Of a DNA stretch of 64,000 bases, positions 43,278 through 51,682 are shown piece by piece. Each line of letters starts with the position of its first letter. Position 1 is the stretch's first letter. The position numbers and the translations under genes were made by a program. Origin of the DNA: Odoribacter sp. UBA944 (GTDB lineage Bacteria > Bacteroidota > Bacteroidia > Bacteroidales > Marinifilaceae); NCBI GenBank assembly GCA_002293375.1, contig DBDA01000027.1, positions 4,849-68,848 on the forward strand. The letters are read 5' to 3'. The notes beneath the pieces were generated by a model. That model worked only from the letters and a program-made list of their open reading frames with translations, had not been told where the DNA came from and searched no databases.

Positions 43278-44654
43278 TTACGCATTTTCGTTTTCAGTCA
43301 GTTGGCGAAGGATCTCTTCGGGCCGGACGTTCTTTTGTTCGCCTGTCCGCATGTTTTTCAGGGAGAACAGGCCGTTTTGCATCTCATTTTCCCCGGCGAT
43401 GGCTACAAAAGGAATACTCTTTTTGTCGGCATACCCCAACTGTTTTTTCATTTTGTCGGCTTCGGGATAGATCTCAGCATTGATACCGTTCTCCCGTAAT
43501 TTTTGCAACACCGGCAGGCAGTAACGCTCCTCTTTCTCCCCAAAATTGACAAAGAGGAGTTGGGTGGTTGCGCCCGTATCCGGCGGGAAAAGCTCCAATT
43601 GGCTCATCACGTCGAAAATACGGTCTGCGCCGAAGGAGATCCCGACGCCCGAAACGTTTTTCAGGCCGAATATGCCGGTCAGGTCGTCGTACCGCCCGCC
43701 GCCCGTGATACTCCCTATTTCTGCATCCAACGCTTTGACTTCAAAAATGGCCCCGGTGTAATAGCTCAGCCCCCGGGCTAGGGTCAGGTCTAATTTTACC
43801 TCAATATCAACGGGAAGCTCGTGTAAATAGTTGAATACGGTGCGCAGTTCCTGCACCCCTTTCAGGCCGGTTTCGCTGCCGGCGAGAATGGTTTCCAACA
43901 GATTGAGTTTTTGTTCGTTGTCGCCGGAAAGGTCCAGGATCGGTTGCAGTTTTTCAATGGCGCCCTCCTGCAATCCTTTCTCCCGTAGCTCACTGTTCAC
44001 GGCGTCCCGGCCGATCTTGTCCGTTTTGTCAATCGCGACGGTAATATCCGTCAACTTCTCCGGTTCTCCGATTGTTTCGGCGATGCCGGCCAGGATTTTG
44101 CGGTTGTTGATCAGCAGGCGCACCCGGACCTTTAGCCGGCGGTATACTTCGTTGACGATCCGGATTAGCTCCACCTCGTTCAGTAGTGAGTTGCTGCCCA
44201 CCACGTCTACGTCGCACTGGTAGAACTCCCGATAGCGCCCTTTTTGCGGCCGATCGGCCCGCCACACCGGCTGGATTTGGTACCGCTTGAAGGGGAAGGT
44301 GATCTCGGACTGGTGTTGTACGACAAAACGGGCAAACGGGACCGTCAGGTCGTACCGAAGCCCTTTCTCCGCGATCTTTCCGGTCACTTGGGAAAGGTTC
44401 CGCTCCCGGAGTTCGATTTCGTCCACCCGGGAGAGGTAGTCGCCGGAATTCAATATTTTGAACAGCAATTTGTCACCTTCTTCCCCGTATTTCCCCAGCA
44501 GGGTGGAGAGGTTTTCCATCGCTGGTGTCTCCAACGGCATGTAGCCGTACAAGCGGAAAACGCTTTTGATGGTGTCGAAAATATAGTTCCGCCTGACCAT
44601 AACAGCAGGGGAGAAATCCCGGGTCCCTTTGGGGATGGAAGGTGTCTGTGCCAT
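43278..44654 (-). CDS. hisS: Histidyl-tRNA synthetase
   Basis: A 458-residue class II synthetase. It has motif 1 (GYMPLETPAMENL), motif 2 (RYQIQPVWRADRPQKGRYREFYQ), the histidine-binding signature LARGLSYYTGAIFEV, motif 3 (GISFGADRIFDVM), and a C-terminal anticodon-binding domain. It charges tRNA-His. It has its own -7 box at 44691-44698 and is followed by hutH. Start ATG at 44652-44654. Confidence 0.96.
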   Translation of the reverse strand: MAQTPSIPKGTRDFSPAVMVRRNYIFDTIKSVFRLYGYMPLETPAMENLSTLLGKYGEEGDKLLFKILNSGDYLSRVDEIELRERNLSQVTGKIAEKGLRYDLTVPFARFVVQHQSEITFPFKRYQIQPVWRADRPQKGRYREFYQCDVDVVGSNSLLNEVELIRIVNEVYRRLKVRVRLLINNRKILAGIAETIGEPEKLTDITVAIDKTDKIGRDAVNSELREKGLQEGAIEKLQPILDLSGDNEQKLNLLETILAGSETGLKGVQELRTVFNYLHELPVDIEVKLDLTLARGLSYYTGAIFEVKALDAEIGSITGGGRYDDLTGIFGLKNVSGVGISFGADRIFDVMSQLELFPPDTGATTQLLFVNFGEKEERYCLPVLQKLRENGINAEIYPEADKMKKQLGYADKKSIPFVAIAGENEMQNGLFSLKNMRTGEQKNVRPEEILRQLTENENA

Positions 44655-44690
44655 ACTCTTTCATTTTTTTAGACTGCGCAAAATCGTCCG

Positions 44691-44698
44691 CAAAGATA
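44691..44698 (-). promoter_or_regulatory. -7 box for hisS
   Basis: TATCTTTG on the minus strand, a full TAnnTTTG match 37 nt before the hisS ATG. Confidence 0.6.
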
Positions 44699-44708
44699 AA
44701 ATAATTTA

Positions 44709-44716
44709 TACATTTG
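44709..44716 (+). promoter_or_regulatory. -7 box for the NlpC/P60 gene
   Basis: TACATTTG on the plus strand, a full TAnnTTTG match 44 nt before the ATG at 44760 and 10 nt from the divergent hisS box. Confidence 0.5.
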
Positions 44717-44727
44717 CTGCTGTAATG

Positions 44728-44750
44728 GTTTAAACAGACGCTTAAAAAAT
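44728..44750. repeat. Dispersed motif, copy e
   Basis: GGTTTAAACAGACGCTTAAA, a close copy, lies between the divergent -7 boxes and the start of the NlpC/P60 gene. Confidence 0.55.
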
Positions 44751-44759
44751 CGCAAGGAT

Positions 44760-45551
44760 ATGGCTTTTGGCATAGCGGATTTGAGTATTGTGCCGATGCG
44801 GCGGGAACAATCGGAACGGAGTGAGATGGTATCCCAGGCACTCTTTGGGGAGCTTTTTGAGATCACGGAGGAGGCTGAGAAATGGGTGCGTATCCGGTTG
44901 GTGCACGACGGATACGAGGGGTGGATCGATAGAAAGATGTACTTGGAGGTAACGGACGAATATGCGATGCGCTACCATTCGGAGGAGCCGCTGTTGACCA
45001 CGGAGGTATTTAACATTGTGACCAAAGAGGGAGAATACGGGAACCGTTTGCTGGTAGCCGGTAGCGTACTTCCTTTTCTGGATGCCGACAGTGGTAAAAT
45101 GATGCTGGGAGAGGATACCTATACCTTGGTCACCAAGCTGAAAGATGTTGGGGTGGACAGTTTGCGTTCCCTCTTGATCGAATATGCGTTACTCTATTAC
45201 AACACGCCCTATCTGTGGGGAGGACGTTCTCCGTATGGGATTGACTGCTCTGGCTTAGTTCAGATGACGTACCGGATGGCCGGGATTGATCTGCCCCGGG
45301 ATGCTTCGCAGCAGGCAGCGTGTGGGCAGAACTTCTCCTTTGTGGAGGAGGCCCGGCCGGGCGACCTGGCGTTTTTCGGGGACGATGCCGGAGGGATTAC
45401 CCATGTGGGTATTTGGTGGGAACAGAACCGGATCATTCACGCTTCCGGGAAAGTACGGATTGACAAACTCGACCACCAGGGGATCTATAATGAAAACCTG
45501 AAACGCTATACTCACAATCTGAAGATAATGAGGCGGATAATAAGTGATTGA
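44760..45551 (+). CDS. NlpC/P60 cysteine peptidase with SH3-like domain
   Basis: A 263-residue protein with an N-terminal SH3b-like module (about 5-65: GELFEITEEAEKWVRIRLVH), a second SH3-like part, and a C-terminal NlpC/P60 domain with Cys163 in YGIDCSGLVQ, His215 in THVGIW and a third polar residue, His227, in IIHASG. Relatives cut gamma-D-glutamyl-diamino acid bonds in wall peptides (YkfC/dipeptidyl-peptidase VI type). No signal peptide is visible, so it may act on imported muropeptides in the cytoplasm unless the start is elsewhere. Confidence 0.9.
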   Translation: MAFGIADLSIVPMRREQSERSEMVSQALFGELFEITEEAEKWVRIRLVHDGYEGWIDRKMYLEVTDEYAMRYHSEEPLLTTEVFNIVTKEGEYGNRLLVAGSVLPFLDADSGKMMLGEDTYTLVTKLKDVGVDSLRSLLIEYALLYYNTPYLWGGRSPYGIDCSGLVQMTYRMAGIDLPRDASQQAACGQNFSFVEEARPGDLAFFGDDAGGITHVGIWWEQNRIIHASGKVRIDKLDHQGIYNENLKRYTHNLKIMRRIISD

Positions 45552-45652
45552 TGCGAAAAATATCTTACTGCTTCCGGTTTTATGTTTTACAAAAATTAAT
45601 CGACGTGAAATAAAATTAACCCGGTACAAGGATGAATCTGCCGGCTATTTAT

Positions 45653-45660
45653 TACCTTTG
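45653..45660 (+). promoter_or_regulatory. -7 box for the DUF1573 pair
   Basis: TACCTTTG, a full TAnnTTTG match 37 nt before the ATG at 45698. Confidence 0.55.
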
Positions 45661-45697
45661 TATCTGTATTTCGGGTCACTATTAAAACAACAGCATA

Positions 45698-46783
45698 ATG
45701 AAGCGCATTATTTTTTTACTTTTTGTATGCTTGCCCTTCCTGGCTTTTTCGCAAAAAGCGCAGATCCAATTTGAAAGCAACCTGCACAATTTCGGTACAG
45801 TGGAAGAGCACGGCGGAAGCGTTACCCACGACTTTGTTTTCCAGAACACCGGACAGGTTCCCCTGATCATCTCCAATGTACGCACCTCCTGCGGCTGTAC
45901 CAGCCCGGAATGGAGCCGCCAGCCCATCCCTCCCGGAGGGAACGGTATCATCAAAGTCAGTTTTAATCCACAGAACCGTCCCGGCGCTTTTACCAAAAGC
46001 ATTACGGTGAATTCCAATGCGGAAACGCCTGTCAGTTCCCTGACAATCAGAGGGACTGTGAACCGCCGGCCGGCCGATCCGTACGCTGCTTACACATTCT
46101 CTGCCGGTAACTTGAAGTTAGCCGCCAATACCCTGAATTTCGGCAGCGTAAAAAATACCGATAAACCGGTTAAAGAGATTGCTGTGGTCAATACGGGGGA
46201 TAAACCGGTCCAACTCTCTTTTGAAAGTGTTCCGGCCGCTTTTCTGACCGTTACTTCCGAACCGGAAGTTTTGGAAAAGAATAAACCCGGGCGTATCCGG
46301 GTAGCCTACAACGCGGCTGCCCGAAAAGAGTGGGGGTTTGTTTCGGACAAATTTACGGTGAAAACCAATATGGGTATGTCGCACGATGTGACCGTACTGG
46401 CTAATATCAGCGAAGATTTTTCCGAATATGTCGGTCGTTTCGAAGAAGCGCCCAAAGCGGTTTTTTCCGATCGCAACGCAGAGTTGGGAACCGTTGGAAA
46501 GAATGTGTTGAAAAAACACGAACTGTATATTGAAAATACGGGAAAGAACGATTTGATCATCCGAAAGATCGGCATTTCAGACGAAACCCGGGTGAAGGTA
46601 TCACCTGCCAAAACGGTGATCAAGCCCGGGAAAAAGATCAAAGTGGAACTCTCCGTACAGTTCGACGACAAACCCGGACGCAAAGTCTATGTCGTATCCT
46701 TTACCCTGAACGATCCTGCTTCTTCGCTTGTTACTTACAGGATCAGCGGGAATGTCCAATTGAATAATACTACACAGCCATGA
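45698..46783 (+). CDS. Exported DUF1573 protein, copy 1
   Basis: A 361-residue protein with a signal peptide (MKRIIFLLFVCLPFLAFSQ). An N-terminal DUF1573 domain (FGTVEEHGGSVTHDFVFQN and the Cys pair in RTSCGCTSPEW) is followed by two more Ig/ASPM-SPD-2-Hydin-like modules with PVKEIAVVNTGDKPV and KKHELYIENTGKNDL. The fold suggests periplasmic protein-protein interaction; no enzymatic role is known. It is coupled to the next paralogue by a 4-nt ATGA overlap. Confidence 0.88.
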   Translation: MKRIIFLLFVCLPFLAFSQKAQIQFESNLHNFGTVEEHGGSVTHDFVFQNTGQVPLIISNVRTSCGCTSPEWSRQPIPPGGNGIIKVSFNPQNRPGAFTKSITVNSNAETPVSSLTIRGTVNRRPADPYAAYTFSAGNLKLAANTLNFGSVKNTDKPVKEIAVVNTGDKPVQLSFESVPAAFLTVTSEPEVLEKNKPGRIRVAYNAAARKEWGFVSDKFTVKTNMGMSHDVTVLANISEDFSEYVGRFEEAPKAVFSDRNAELGTVGKNVLKKHELYIENTGKNDLIIRKIGISDETRVKVSPAKTVIKPGKKIKVELSVQFDDKPGRKVYVVSFTLNDPASSLVTYRISGNVQLNNTTQP

Positions 46784-47859
46784 AGCATTTCTTATCCATT
46801 GCCCTTTTGATCTGTGCTGTCGCCGTGCAGGCCCAGACCGGCGTGTTCTCGTTTAAAAATAAAGAGATCACCCTGAAAAACCTCCCTGCGGACACAGAAG
46901 AGAAAACCGTTGTCTTTTCCTTTAAAAATACGGGCAGCGTACCCGTGATCATTACGAGGGTACAGCCGGTAAGTTCGCAGTTGAAAGCGCACTGGCCGCA
47001 GGCGCCAATAGCGCCGGGGGCCTCTTCGGAAATCTCTGTTACCTTTTTATCCTCCCAGCTTCCCGAAACGTTCAATTACGGTATCTCTGTCTTTTCCAAT
47101 GCCGGGAACCAACGGGAGCAGTTGCTGCTGTCCGGTAACATTGTAGACAATCCGAAAAAGCCGGATCTGCTGTACAAACACAACTTGGGCGGCTTGAAAT
47201 TCAAAAGTTCCGCCATCAACCTCAATACCGTTTACGTCGATCAGGTAAAAAAGGACACTATTTACTTCTTCAACGGAACGGATTCCACGATCCGGGTGGA
47301 GGCGAAGCGGTTGCCTGCAGCCGTTACCGTGGTTATTCCCCAGCTGGAAGTAGCGCCCGGGAAAAAGGGTGTGATGTACCTGACGTACGATGCTGCTAAA
47401 AAGAACGACTACGGGTATCAGTACGAAAGCATTATCTTGTCGATCAATAGCGATAATACGTCCCGGAACCGGCTCAACCTCAGTGCCAATATTGTGGAGG
47501 ATTTTACCAAACTCAGCCGCCAGCAGCTTGAAAATGCTCCCGTCGCCTCTTTCAAAGAGACGTCCATCGATTTTGGCGATTTAAAACAGGGAGAGAAGGC
47601 GAATTGCGATTTTGTGCTGACCAACACCGGAAAATCCGACCTGATCATCCGGAAGACAAAACCCGGGTGTGGTTGTACTGCTATCACTTTGGGAGAGAGC
47701 ACTATAGCTCCCGGCATGTCCACCACCATACGGGCAACCTTTGATTCGACAGCCAAAAGCGGGCGCCAGTACAAATCCGTTACCGTGATCACCAACGATC
47801 CCCAAAAACCGGAAATGATCCTGATCATCTCCGGCTCGGTCGTTACCAACAACCCATAA
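46780..47859 (+). CDS. Exported DUF1573 protein, copy 2
   Basis: A 359-residue paralogue of the preceding gene with a signal peptide (MKHFLSIALLICAVAVQA) and three Ig-like modules. In this copy the Cys-bearing DUF1573 signature (KPGCGCTAI, after FGDLKQGEKANCDFVLTN) lies in the C-terminal module, not at the front. The tandem pair with reversed placement of the Cys-Gly-Cys module suggests complementary halves of one complex. It starts within the stop of the previous gene (ATGA). Confidence 0.88.
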   Translation: MKHFLSIALLICAVAVQAQTGVFSFKNKEITLKNLPADTEEKTVVFSFKNTGSVPVIITRVQPVSSQLKAHWPQAPIAPGASSEISVTFLSSQLPETFNYGISVFSNAGNQREQLLLSGNIVDNPKKPDLLYKHNLGGLKFKSSAINLNTVYVDQVKKDTIYFFNGTDSTIRVEAKRLPAAVTVVIPQLEVAPGKKGVMYLTYDAAKKNDYGYQYESIILSINSDNTSRNRLNLSANIVEDFTKLSRQQLENAPVASFKETSIDFGDLKQGEKANCDFVLTNTGKSDLIIRKTKPGCGCTAITLGESTIAPGMSTTIRATFDSTAKSGRQYKSVTVITNDPQKPEMILIISGSVVTNNP

Positions 47860-47910
47860 AACCATCCAATAAAAAAGCTACGGGATATTTCGGACAATCA
47901 AAATAAAGTG

Positions 47911-47918
47911 TATCTTTG
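47911..47918 (+). promoter_or_regulatory. -7 box for rpsO
   Basis: TATCTTTG, a full TAnnTTTG match 31 nt before the rpsO ATG. Confidence 0.65.
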
Positions 47919-47949
47919 CGGCGTTTTTAATTTTTAAAGAATAGATCGT

Positions 47950-48219
47950 ATGTATTTAACAGCTGAAAAGAAAGAAGAACTTTTTTCAAGCTACGGGAAG
48001 TCTAATAAAGATACTGGTTCTCCGGAATCACAGATCGCTTTATTTTCCTACCGTATTGCCCATTTGACGGAGCATTTGAAAAAGAATCACAAAGACCACG
48101 GAACCCGTCGTTCCCTGATCAAGTTGGTAGGAAAGCGCAGAGCTTTACTGGATTACCTCAAAAGAGAAGATATCGAACGGTATCGTGCGATCGTAAAAGC
48201 ATTGAATTTACGTAAATAA
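47950..48219 (+). CDS. rpsO: 30S ribosomal protein S15
   Basis: An 89-residue protein, the normal S15 length, with the signature region TGSPESQIALFSYRIAHLTEHLKKNHKDHG split over helices 1-3 and the C-terminal RRALLDYLKRED. S15 binds 16S rRNA early in 30S assembly. The gene precedes pnp, the conserved order seen in many bacteria, but here a terminator lies between them. It has its own -7 box. Confidence 0.97.
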   Translation: MYLTAEKKEELFSSYGKSNKDTGSPESQIALFSYRIAHLTEHLKKNHKDHGTRRSLIKLVGKRRALLDYLKREDIERYRAIVKALNLRK

Positions 48220-48230
48220 AGAAAAATACG

Positions 48231-48263
48231 GGCGGGTCCGGAACACTCCGAACCCGCCTTTTT
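48231..48263 (+). terminator. Intrinsic terminator after rpsO
   Basis: GGCGGGTCCGGA (48231-48242) pairs with TCCGAACCCGCC (48247-48258) with one mismatch over an ACAC loop, followed by five T. Confidence 0.9.
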
Positions 48264-48347
48264 CCTCCCTTCACTCCTCCCTTTGTCCCGGACCTGCCGG
48301 CGACACCGAATTTATAAAAGAATTCCGTTAAAATTTATTTTAACCAA

Positions 48348-50480
48348 ATGATGAATGTTGTAACAAAAAGTATTACGCTGTCTGACGGCAGGGTAATTAC
48401 ATTGGAAACCGGCAAACTGGCTAAACAGTCTGACGGGGCCGTGATGCTGACCATGGGAAAGACCATGTTGCTGGCAACGGTGGTTTCGGCTCCGGATGCC
48501 GGGCCGGACGTGGATTTTATGCCGCTATCCGTTGATTACAAAGAGAAATTTTCCGCCGTGGGGCGTTTCCCCGGCGGTTTTACCCGGAGAGAAGGAAGGG
48601 CTTCCGACTACGAGATCTTGGTATCCCGTTTGATAGATAGAGCTTTGCGTCCTCTCTTCCCGGACGATTACCATGCAGAAACCTTTGTGAACGTAACCCT
48701 CTATTCGGCAGACGAAGAGTCCATGCCGGATGCGTTGGCCGGATTGGCGGCGTCTGCGGCGATCGCCGTGAGTGACATTCCGTTCAACGGGCCGATATCG
48801 GAGGTACGGGTGGCCCGAATCGATGGGAAATTTGTGATCAACCCTTCCCGTTCCGAGTTGAAAAAGGCTGACTTGGACATCATGGTGGGAGCTACATATG
48901 AAAATATCATGATGGTAGAGGGAGAGATGAGCGAAGTGTCTGAAAAAGAGATGCTGGACGCCATCAAATTCGCCCATGCCGCCATCAAGGAGCAATGTCA
49001 GGTGCAAAAAGAGCTGGCTGTCGCGGTTGGAAAAGCCAAACGCACCTATTGTCACGAAGTGAACGACGAAGCGTTGCGGAAAGATGTGTGGGACAAATGC
49101 TATCAAAAAGCCTACGAGGTTGCCCGCAAGCAGATCACCGACAAGCACGAACGGGTGGGTAGCCTGCACCAGGTAAAGGAAGATTATTTAGCCGCGTTGC
49201 CCGAAGAGGAACGGGAAGCTAAAAAAGTATTGGTGGGACGTTACTACCACGATGTGGAGAAAGAGGCGATGCGCCGCATGATTTTGGACGAAGGTGTTCG
49301 TTTGGACGGCCGGAACACGGAGCAGATCCGCCCCATCTGGTGCGAAGTGGACAACCTGCCGGGGCCGCACGGCGCAGCCCTCTTTACCCGGGGGGAAACT
49401 CAGTCGTTGACAACCGTGACGTTGGGAACCAAATCGGACGAAAAACTGATAGACGAAGCTACCGAGCGGGGAAAAGAGCGCTTTCTGTTACACTACAACT
49501 TTCCGCCCTTTTCAACCGGAGAAGCCCGCCCTACAAGAGGTGTGGGCCGGCGCGAAGTCGGACACGGGAACCTGGCCCACCGGGCGTTGAAACGCATGTT
49601 GCCGGACGAATACCCTTATACCGTTCGAATAATTTCCGACATTCTCGAATCCAACGGATCCTCCTCCATGGCGACCGTATGTGCCGGAACGCTGGCGCTG
49701 ATGGATGCCGGTGTGCCGATCAAGAAGCCGGTAACCGGGATCGCCATGGGATTGATCACGGACAAAGGTTGCGCTAAATTTGCGGTGCTTTCCGATATTT
49801 TGGGAGACGAAGACCACCTGGGCGATATGGACTTTAAGGTAACCGGAACGGTGGATGGCATTACCGCCACCCAGATGGACATCAAAGTAGATGGGCTGCC
49901 GTATGAAATTCTGGAAAAAGCGTTGGAACAGGCCCGTCGCGGACGCCTCCACATCATGGAGAAGGTGACGGAAACCCTGTCGGCCCCGCGTGCCGACCTG
50001 AAGCCGCATGCACCGCGTATCCAGACTATTATTATCGACAAAGATCAGATTGGAGCCGTTATCGGGCCCGGCGGGAAGATTATACAGGATATTCAGGAGA
50101 AATCCGGTGCTGTCATCAACATCGAAGAGGTGGACAACAAGGGTATTGTGGATGTTTCTGCTACCAACCTGGAGTCGATCAACATGGCTATGGCACGTAT
50201 CCGGGCCATTGTGGCCAAACCGGAAGAGGGAGCCATTTACGAAGGTGTGGTCAAATCGCTGATGCCGTTCGGGGCTTTCGTGGAGATCCTGCCCGGAAAA
50301 GACGGCCTCCTGCATGTATCGGAGATCGACCACAAGCGGATAGAGAAGGTGGAAGATGTGTTGAAAGAGGGTGACCGCATACAGGTGAAACTGTTGGAGA
50401 TCGATAAAAAGACCGGTAAACTTCGCCTTTCCCGGAAGGCGTTGTTGCCCAGGCCTGAACGCAAAGAGGTACAGGAATAA
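48348..50480 (+). CDS. pnp: Polynucleotide phosphorylase
   Basis: A 710-residue phosphorolytic 3'-5' exoribonuclease. Two RNase PH-like domains (about 10-230 and 310-545) flank an all-helical linker. They are followed by a KH domain with IGAVIGPGGKIIQDI and an S1 domain with EGVVKSLMPFGAFVEI. The second core carries FPPFSTGE and ESNGSSSMATVC, usual at the active site. It degrades mRNA in complex with other RNases. It follows rpsO and ends at a GAAA-loop terminator. Confidence 0.97.
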   Translation: MMNVVTKSITLSDGRVITLETGKLAKQSDGAVMLTMGKTMLLATVVSAPDAGPDVDFMPLSVDYKEKFSAVGRFPGGFTRREGRASDYEILVSRLIDRALRPLFPDDYHAETFVNVTLYSADEESMPDALAGLAASAAIAVSDIPFNGPISEVRVARIDGKFVINPSRSELKKADLDIMVGATYENIMMVEGEMSEVSEKEMLDAIKFAHAAIKEQCQVQKELAVAVGKAKRTYCHEVNDEALRKDVWDKCYQKAYEVARKQITDKHERVGSLHQVKEDYLAALPEEEREAKKVLVGRYYHDVEKEAMRRMILDEGVRLDGRNTEQIRPIWCEVDNLPGPHGAALFTRGETQSLTTVTLGTKSDEKLIDEATERGKERFLLHYNFPPFSTGEARPTRGVGRREVGHGNLAHRALKRMLPDEYPYTVRIISDILESNGSSSMATVCAGTLALMDAGVPIKKPVTGIAMGLITDKGCAKFAVLSDILGDEDHLGDMDFKVTGTVDGITATQMDIKVDGLPYEILEKALEQARRGRLHIMEKVTETLSAPRADLKPHAPRIQTIIIDKDQIGAVIGPGGKIIQDIQEKSGAVINIEEVDNKGIVDVSATNLESINMAMARIRAIVAKPEEGAIYEGVVKSLMPFGAFVEILPGKDGLLHVSEIDHKRIEKVEDVLKEGDRIQVKLLEIDKKTGKLRLSRKALLPRPERKEVQE

Positions 50481-50486
50481 TCAGGT

Positions 50487-50513
50487 AAAAGAGGCGAAAG
50501 CCTCTTTTATTTT
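50487..50513 (+). terminator. Intrinsic terminator after pnp
   Basis: AAAAGAGGC (50487-50495), a GAAA tetraloop and GCCTCTTTT (50500-50508) form a perfect 9-bp hairpin, followed by a T-rich tract. Confidence 0.9.
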
Positions 50514-50516
50514 TTC

Positions 50517-50524
50517 TATCTTTG
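50517..50524 (+). promoter_or_regulatory. -7 box for pdxA
   Basis: TATCTTTG, a full TAnnTTTG match 24 nt before the pdxA ATG, directly after the pnp terminator. Confidence 0.6.
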
Positions 50525-50547
50525 CCCCCATATATAATGATTACAGC

Positions 50548-51648
50548 ATGGAAAATAAACTGAAAATAGGGATTGCGCACGGTGATATAAACGGTATCAG
50601 TTACGAGCTGATCATCAAGATGATGGCAGATAACAAACTGTGCGAAGTCTGCACCCCCGTTTTGTACGGCTCCTCCAAAGTAGCCGCTTACTACCGGAAA
50701 ATGCTGAATGTGGAGAACTTCAACCTGAACAGTGTGCAGACAGCGAAGGAGGCCAATCCCAAGCGTTGCAACGTGGTCAATTGTGTAGACGATGAGGTGA
50801 AGGTAGAGCCGGGGCAGGAGACTCCTGAATCCGACGAAGCGGCTATGCTGGCGCTGAATACGGCCCTGGATGCGCTGGACGGCGGGGAACTCGCTGCCGT
50901 CGTAGCGGCCCCGGTGGGGATCCGCGCTTTCCACTTGCAAAAAGCCGAAGGGTGTACGGAGTTGCTGACCAATCGTTACGATGCTCGCCAGGCGACTCCT
51001 TTGTTGGTCGGAAACCACCTGAAAGTAGGTTTTATGACGATGCACCTGCCGTTGCACGAAGTGGCTTCACACATCTCCTTGAACTCAGTGCTGACTAAGC
51101 TTAAAACCCTGGATCATACGCTTCGGAGAGACTTTACGATCCGAAAACCGCGGATCGCCGTTCTGGGGTTGAATCCCCGTACCGGCGGGCAGGAGCAGGG
51201 AGAAACGGAAAAAGAGGCATTGGTTCCGGCCATCGCCAAAGCCCGCGAGAACGGCATCCTGGCGTTTGGCCCTTACCATGCGGATACCTTTTTTACCGGG
51301 ATGGACTACCAGAAATTCGATGTTGTACTGGCCATGTACCACGACCAAGGCATGATCCCCTTCAAAACATTGGAAGGGAACGAAGGCGCGGTGTTGGTGG
51401 CCGGGCTTCCGGTAGTCTATACTTCCTCCGTTTCCGGAACGGCTTTTGACATTGCCGGGCAGGGGACAGGGGATGAAACCGGCTTGCGTAACGCACTCTA
51501 TTTAGCGATGGATGTATACGCCACCCGCAAAGAGAATACTGCTTTGGCCAGCAATCCGTTGCAACATTACAACGTAGAAGGGAACGCGAACGAAAGCGAC
51601 CTGAACGTTGATCAGATCGCAGGCATCCGGCATCAGTCGGAAGATTGA
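50548..51648 (+). CDS. pdxA: 4-hydroxythreonine-4-phosphate dehydrogenase
   Basis: A 366-residue NAD-dependent dehydrogenase of DXP-dependent pyridoxal phosphate synthesis. The metal-binding histidines are in MHLPLHEVASHISL and MYHDQGMIPFK; the substrate region GLNPRTGGQEQGETE and the C-terminal TSVSGTAFDIAGQGT-like segment (TSSVSGTAFDIAGQG) are intact. No other pdx gene is adjacent. It is transcribed from its own promoter and ends in a convergent gap with the heterodisulfide-reductase-like operon. Confidence 0.95.
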   Translation: MENKLKIGIAHGDINGISYELIIKMMADNKLCEVCTPVLYGSSKVAAYYRKMLNVENFNLNSVQTAKEANPKRCNVVNCVDDEVKVEPGQETPESDEAAMLALNTALDALDGGELAAVVAAPVGIRAFHLQKAEGCTELLTNRYDARQATPLLVGNHLKVGFMTMHLPLHEVASHISLNSVLTKLKTLDHTLRRDFTIRKPRIAVLGLNPRTGGQEQGETEKEALVPAIAKARENGILAFGPYHADTFFTGMDYQKFDVVLAMYHDQGMIPFKTLEGNEGAVLVAGLPVVYTSSVSGTAFDIAGQGTGDETGLRNALYLAMDVYATRKENTALASNPLQHYNVEGNANESDLNVDQIAGIRHQSED

Positions 51649-51650
51649 CG

Positions 51651-51671
51651 AAATTTAAACAGACTCTAATT
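51651..51671. repeat. Dispersed motif, copy f
   Basis: AAATTTAAACAGACTCTAAT, a consensus-like copy, in the convergent gap between pdxA and the Hdr-like operon. Confidence 0.6.
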
Positions 51672-51682
51672 GCTTCCGTCCG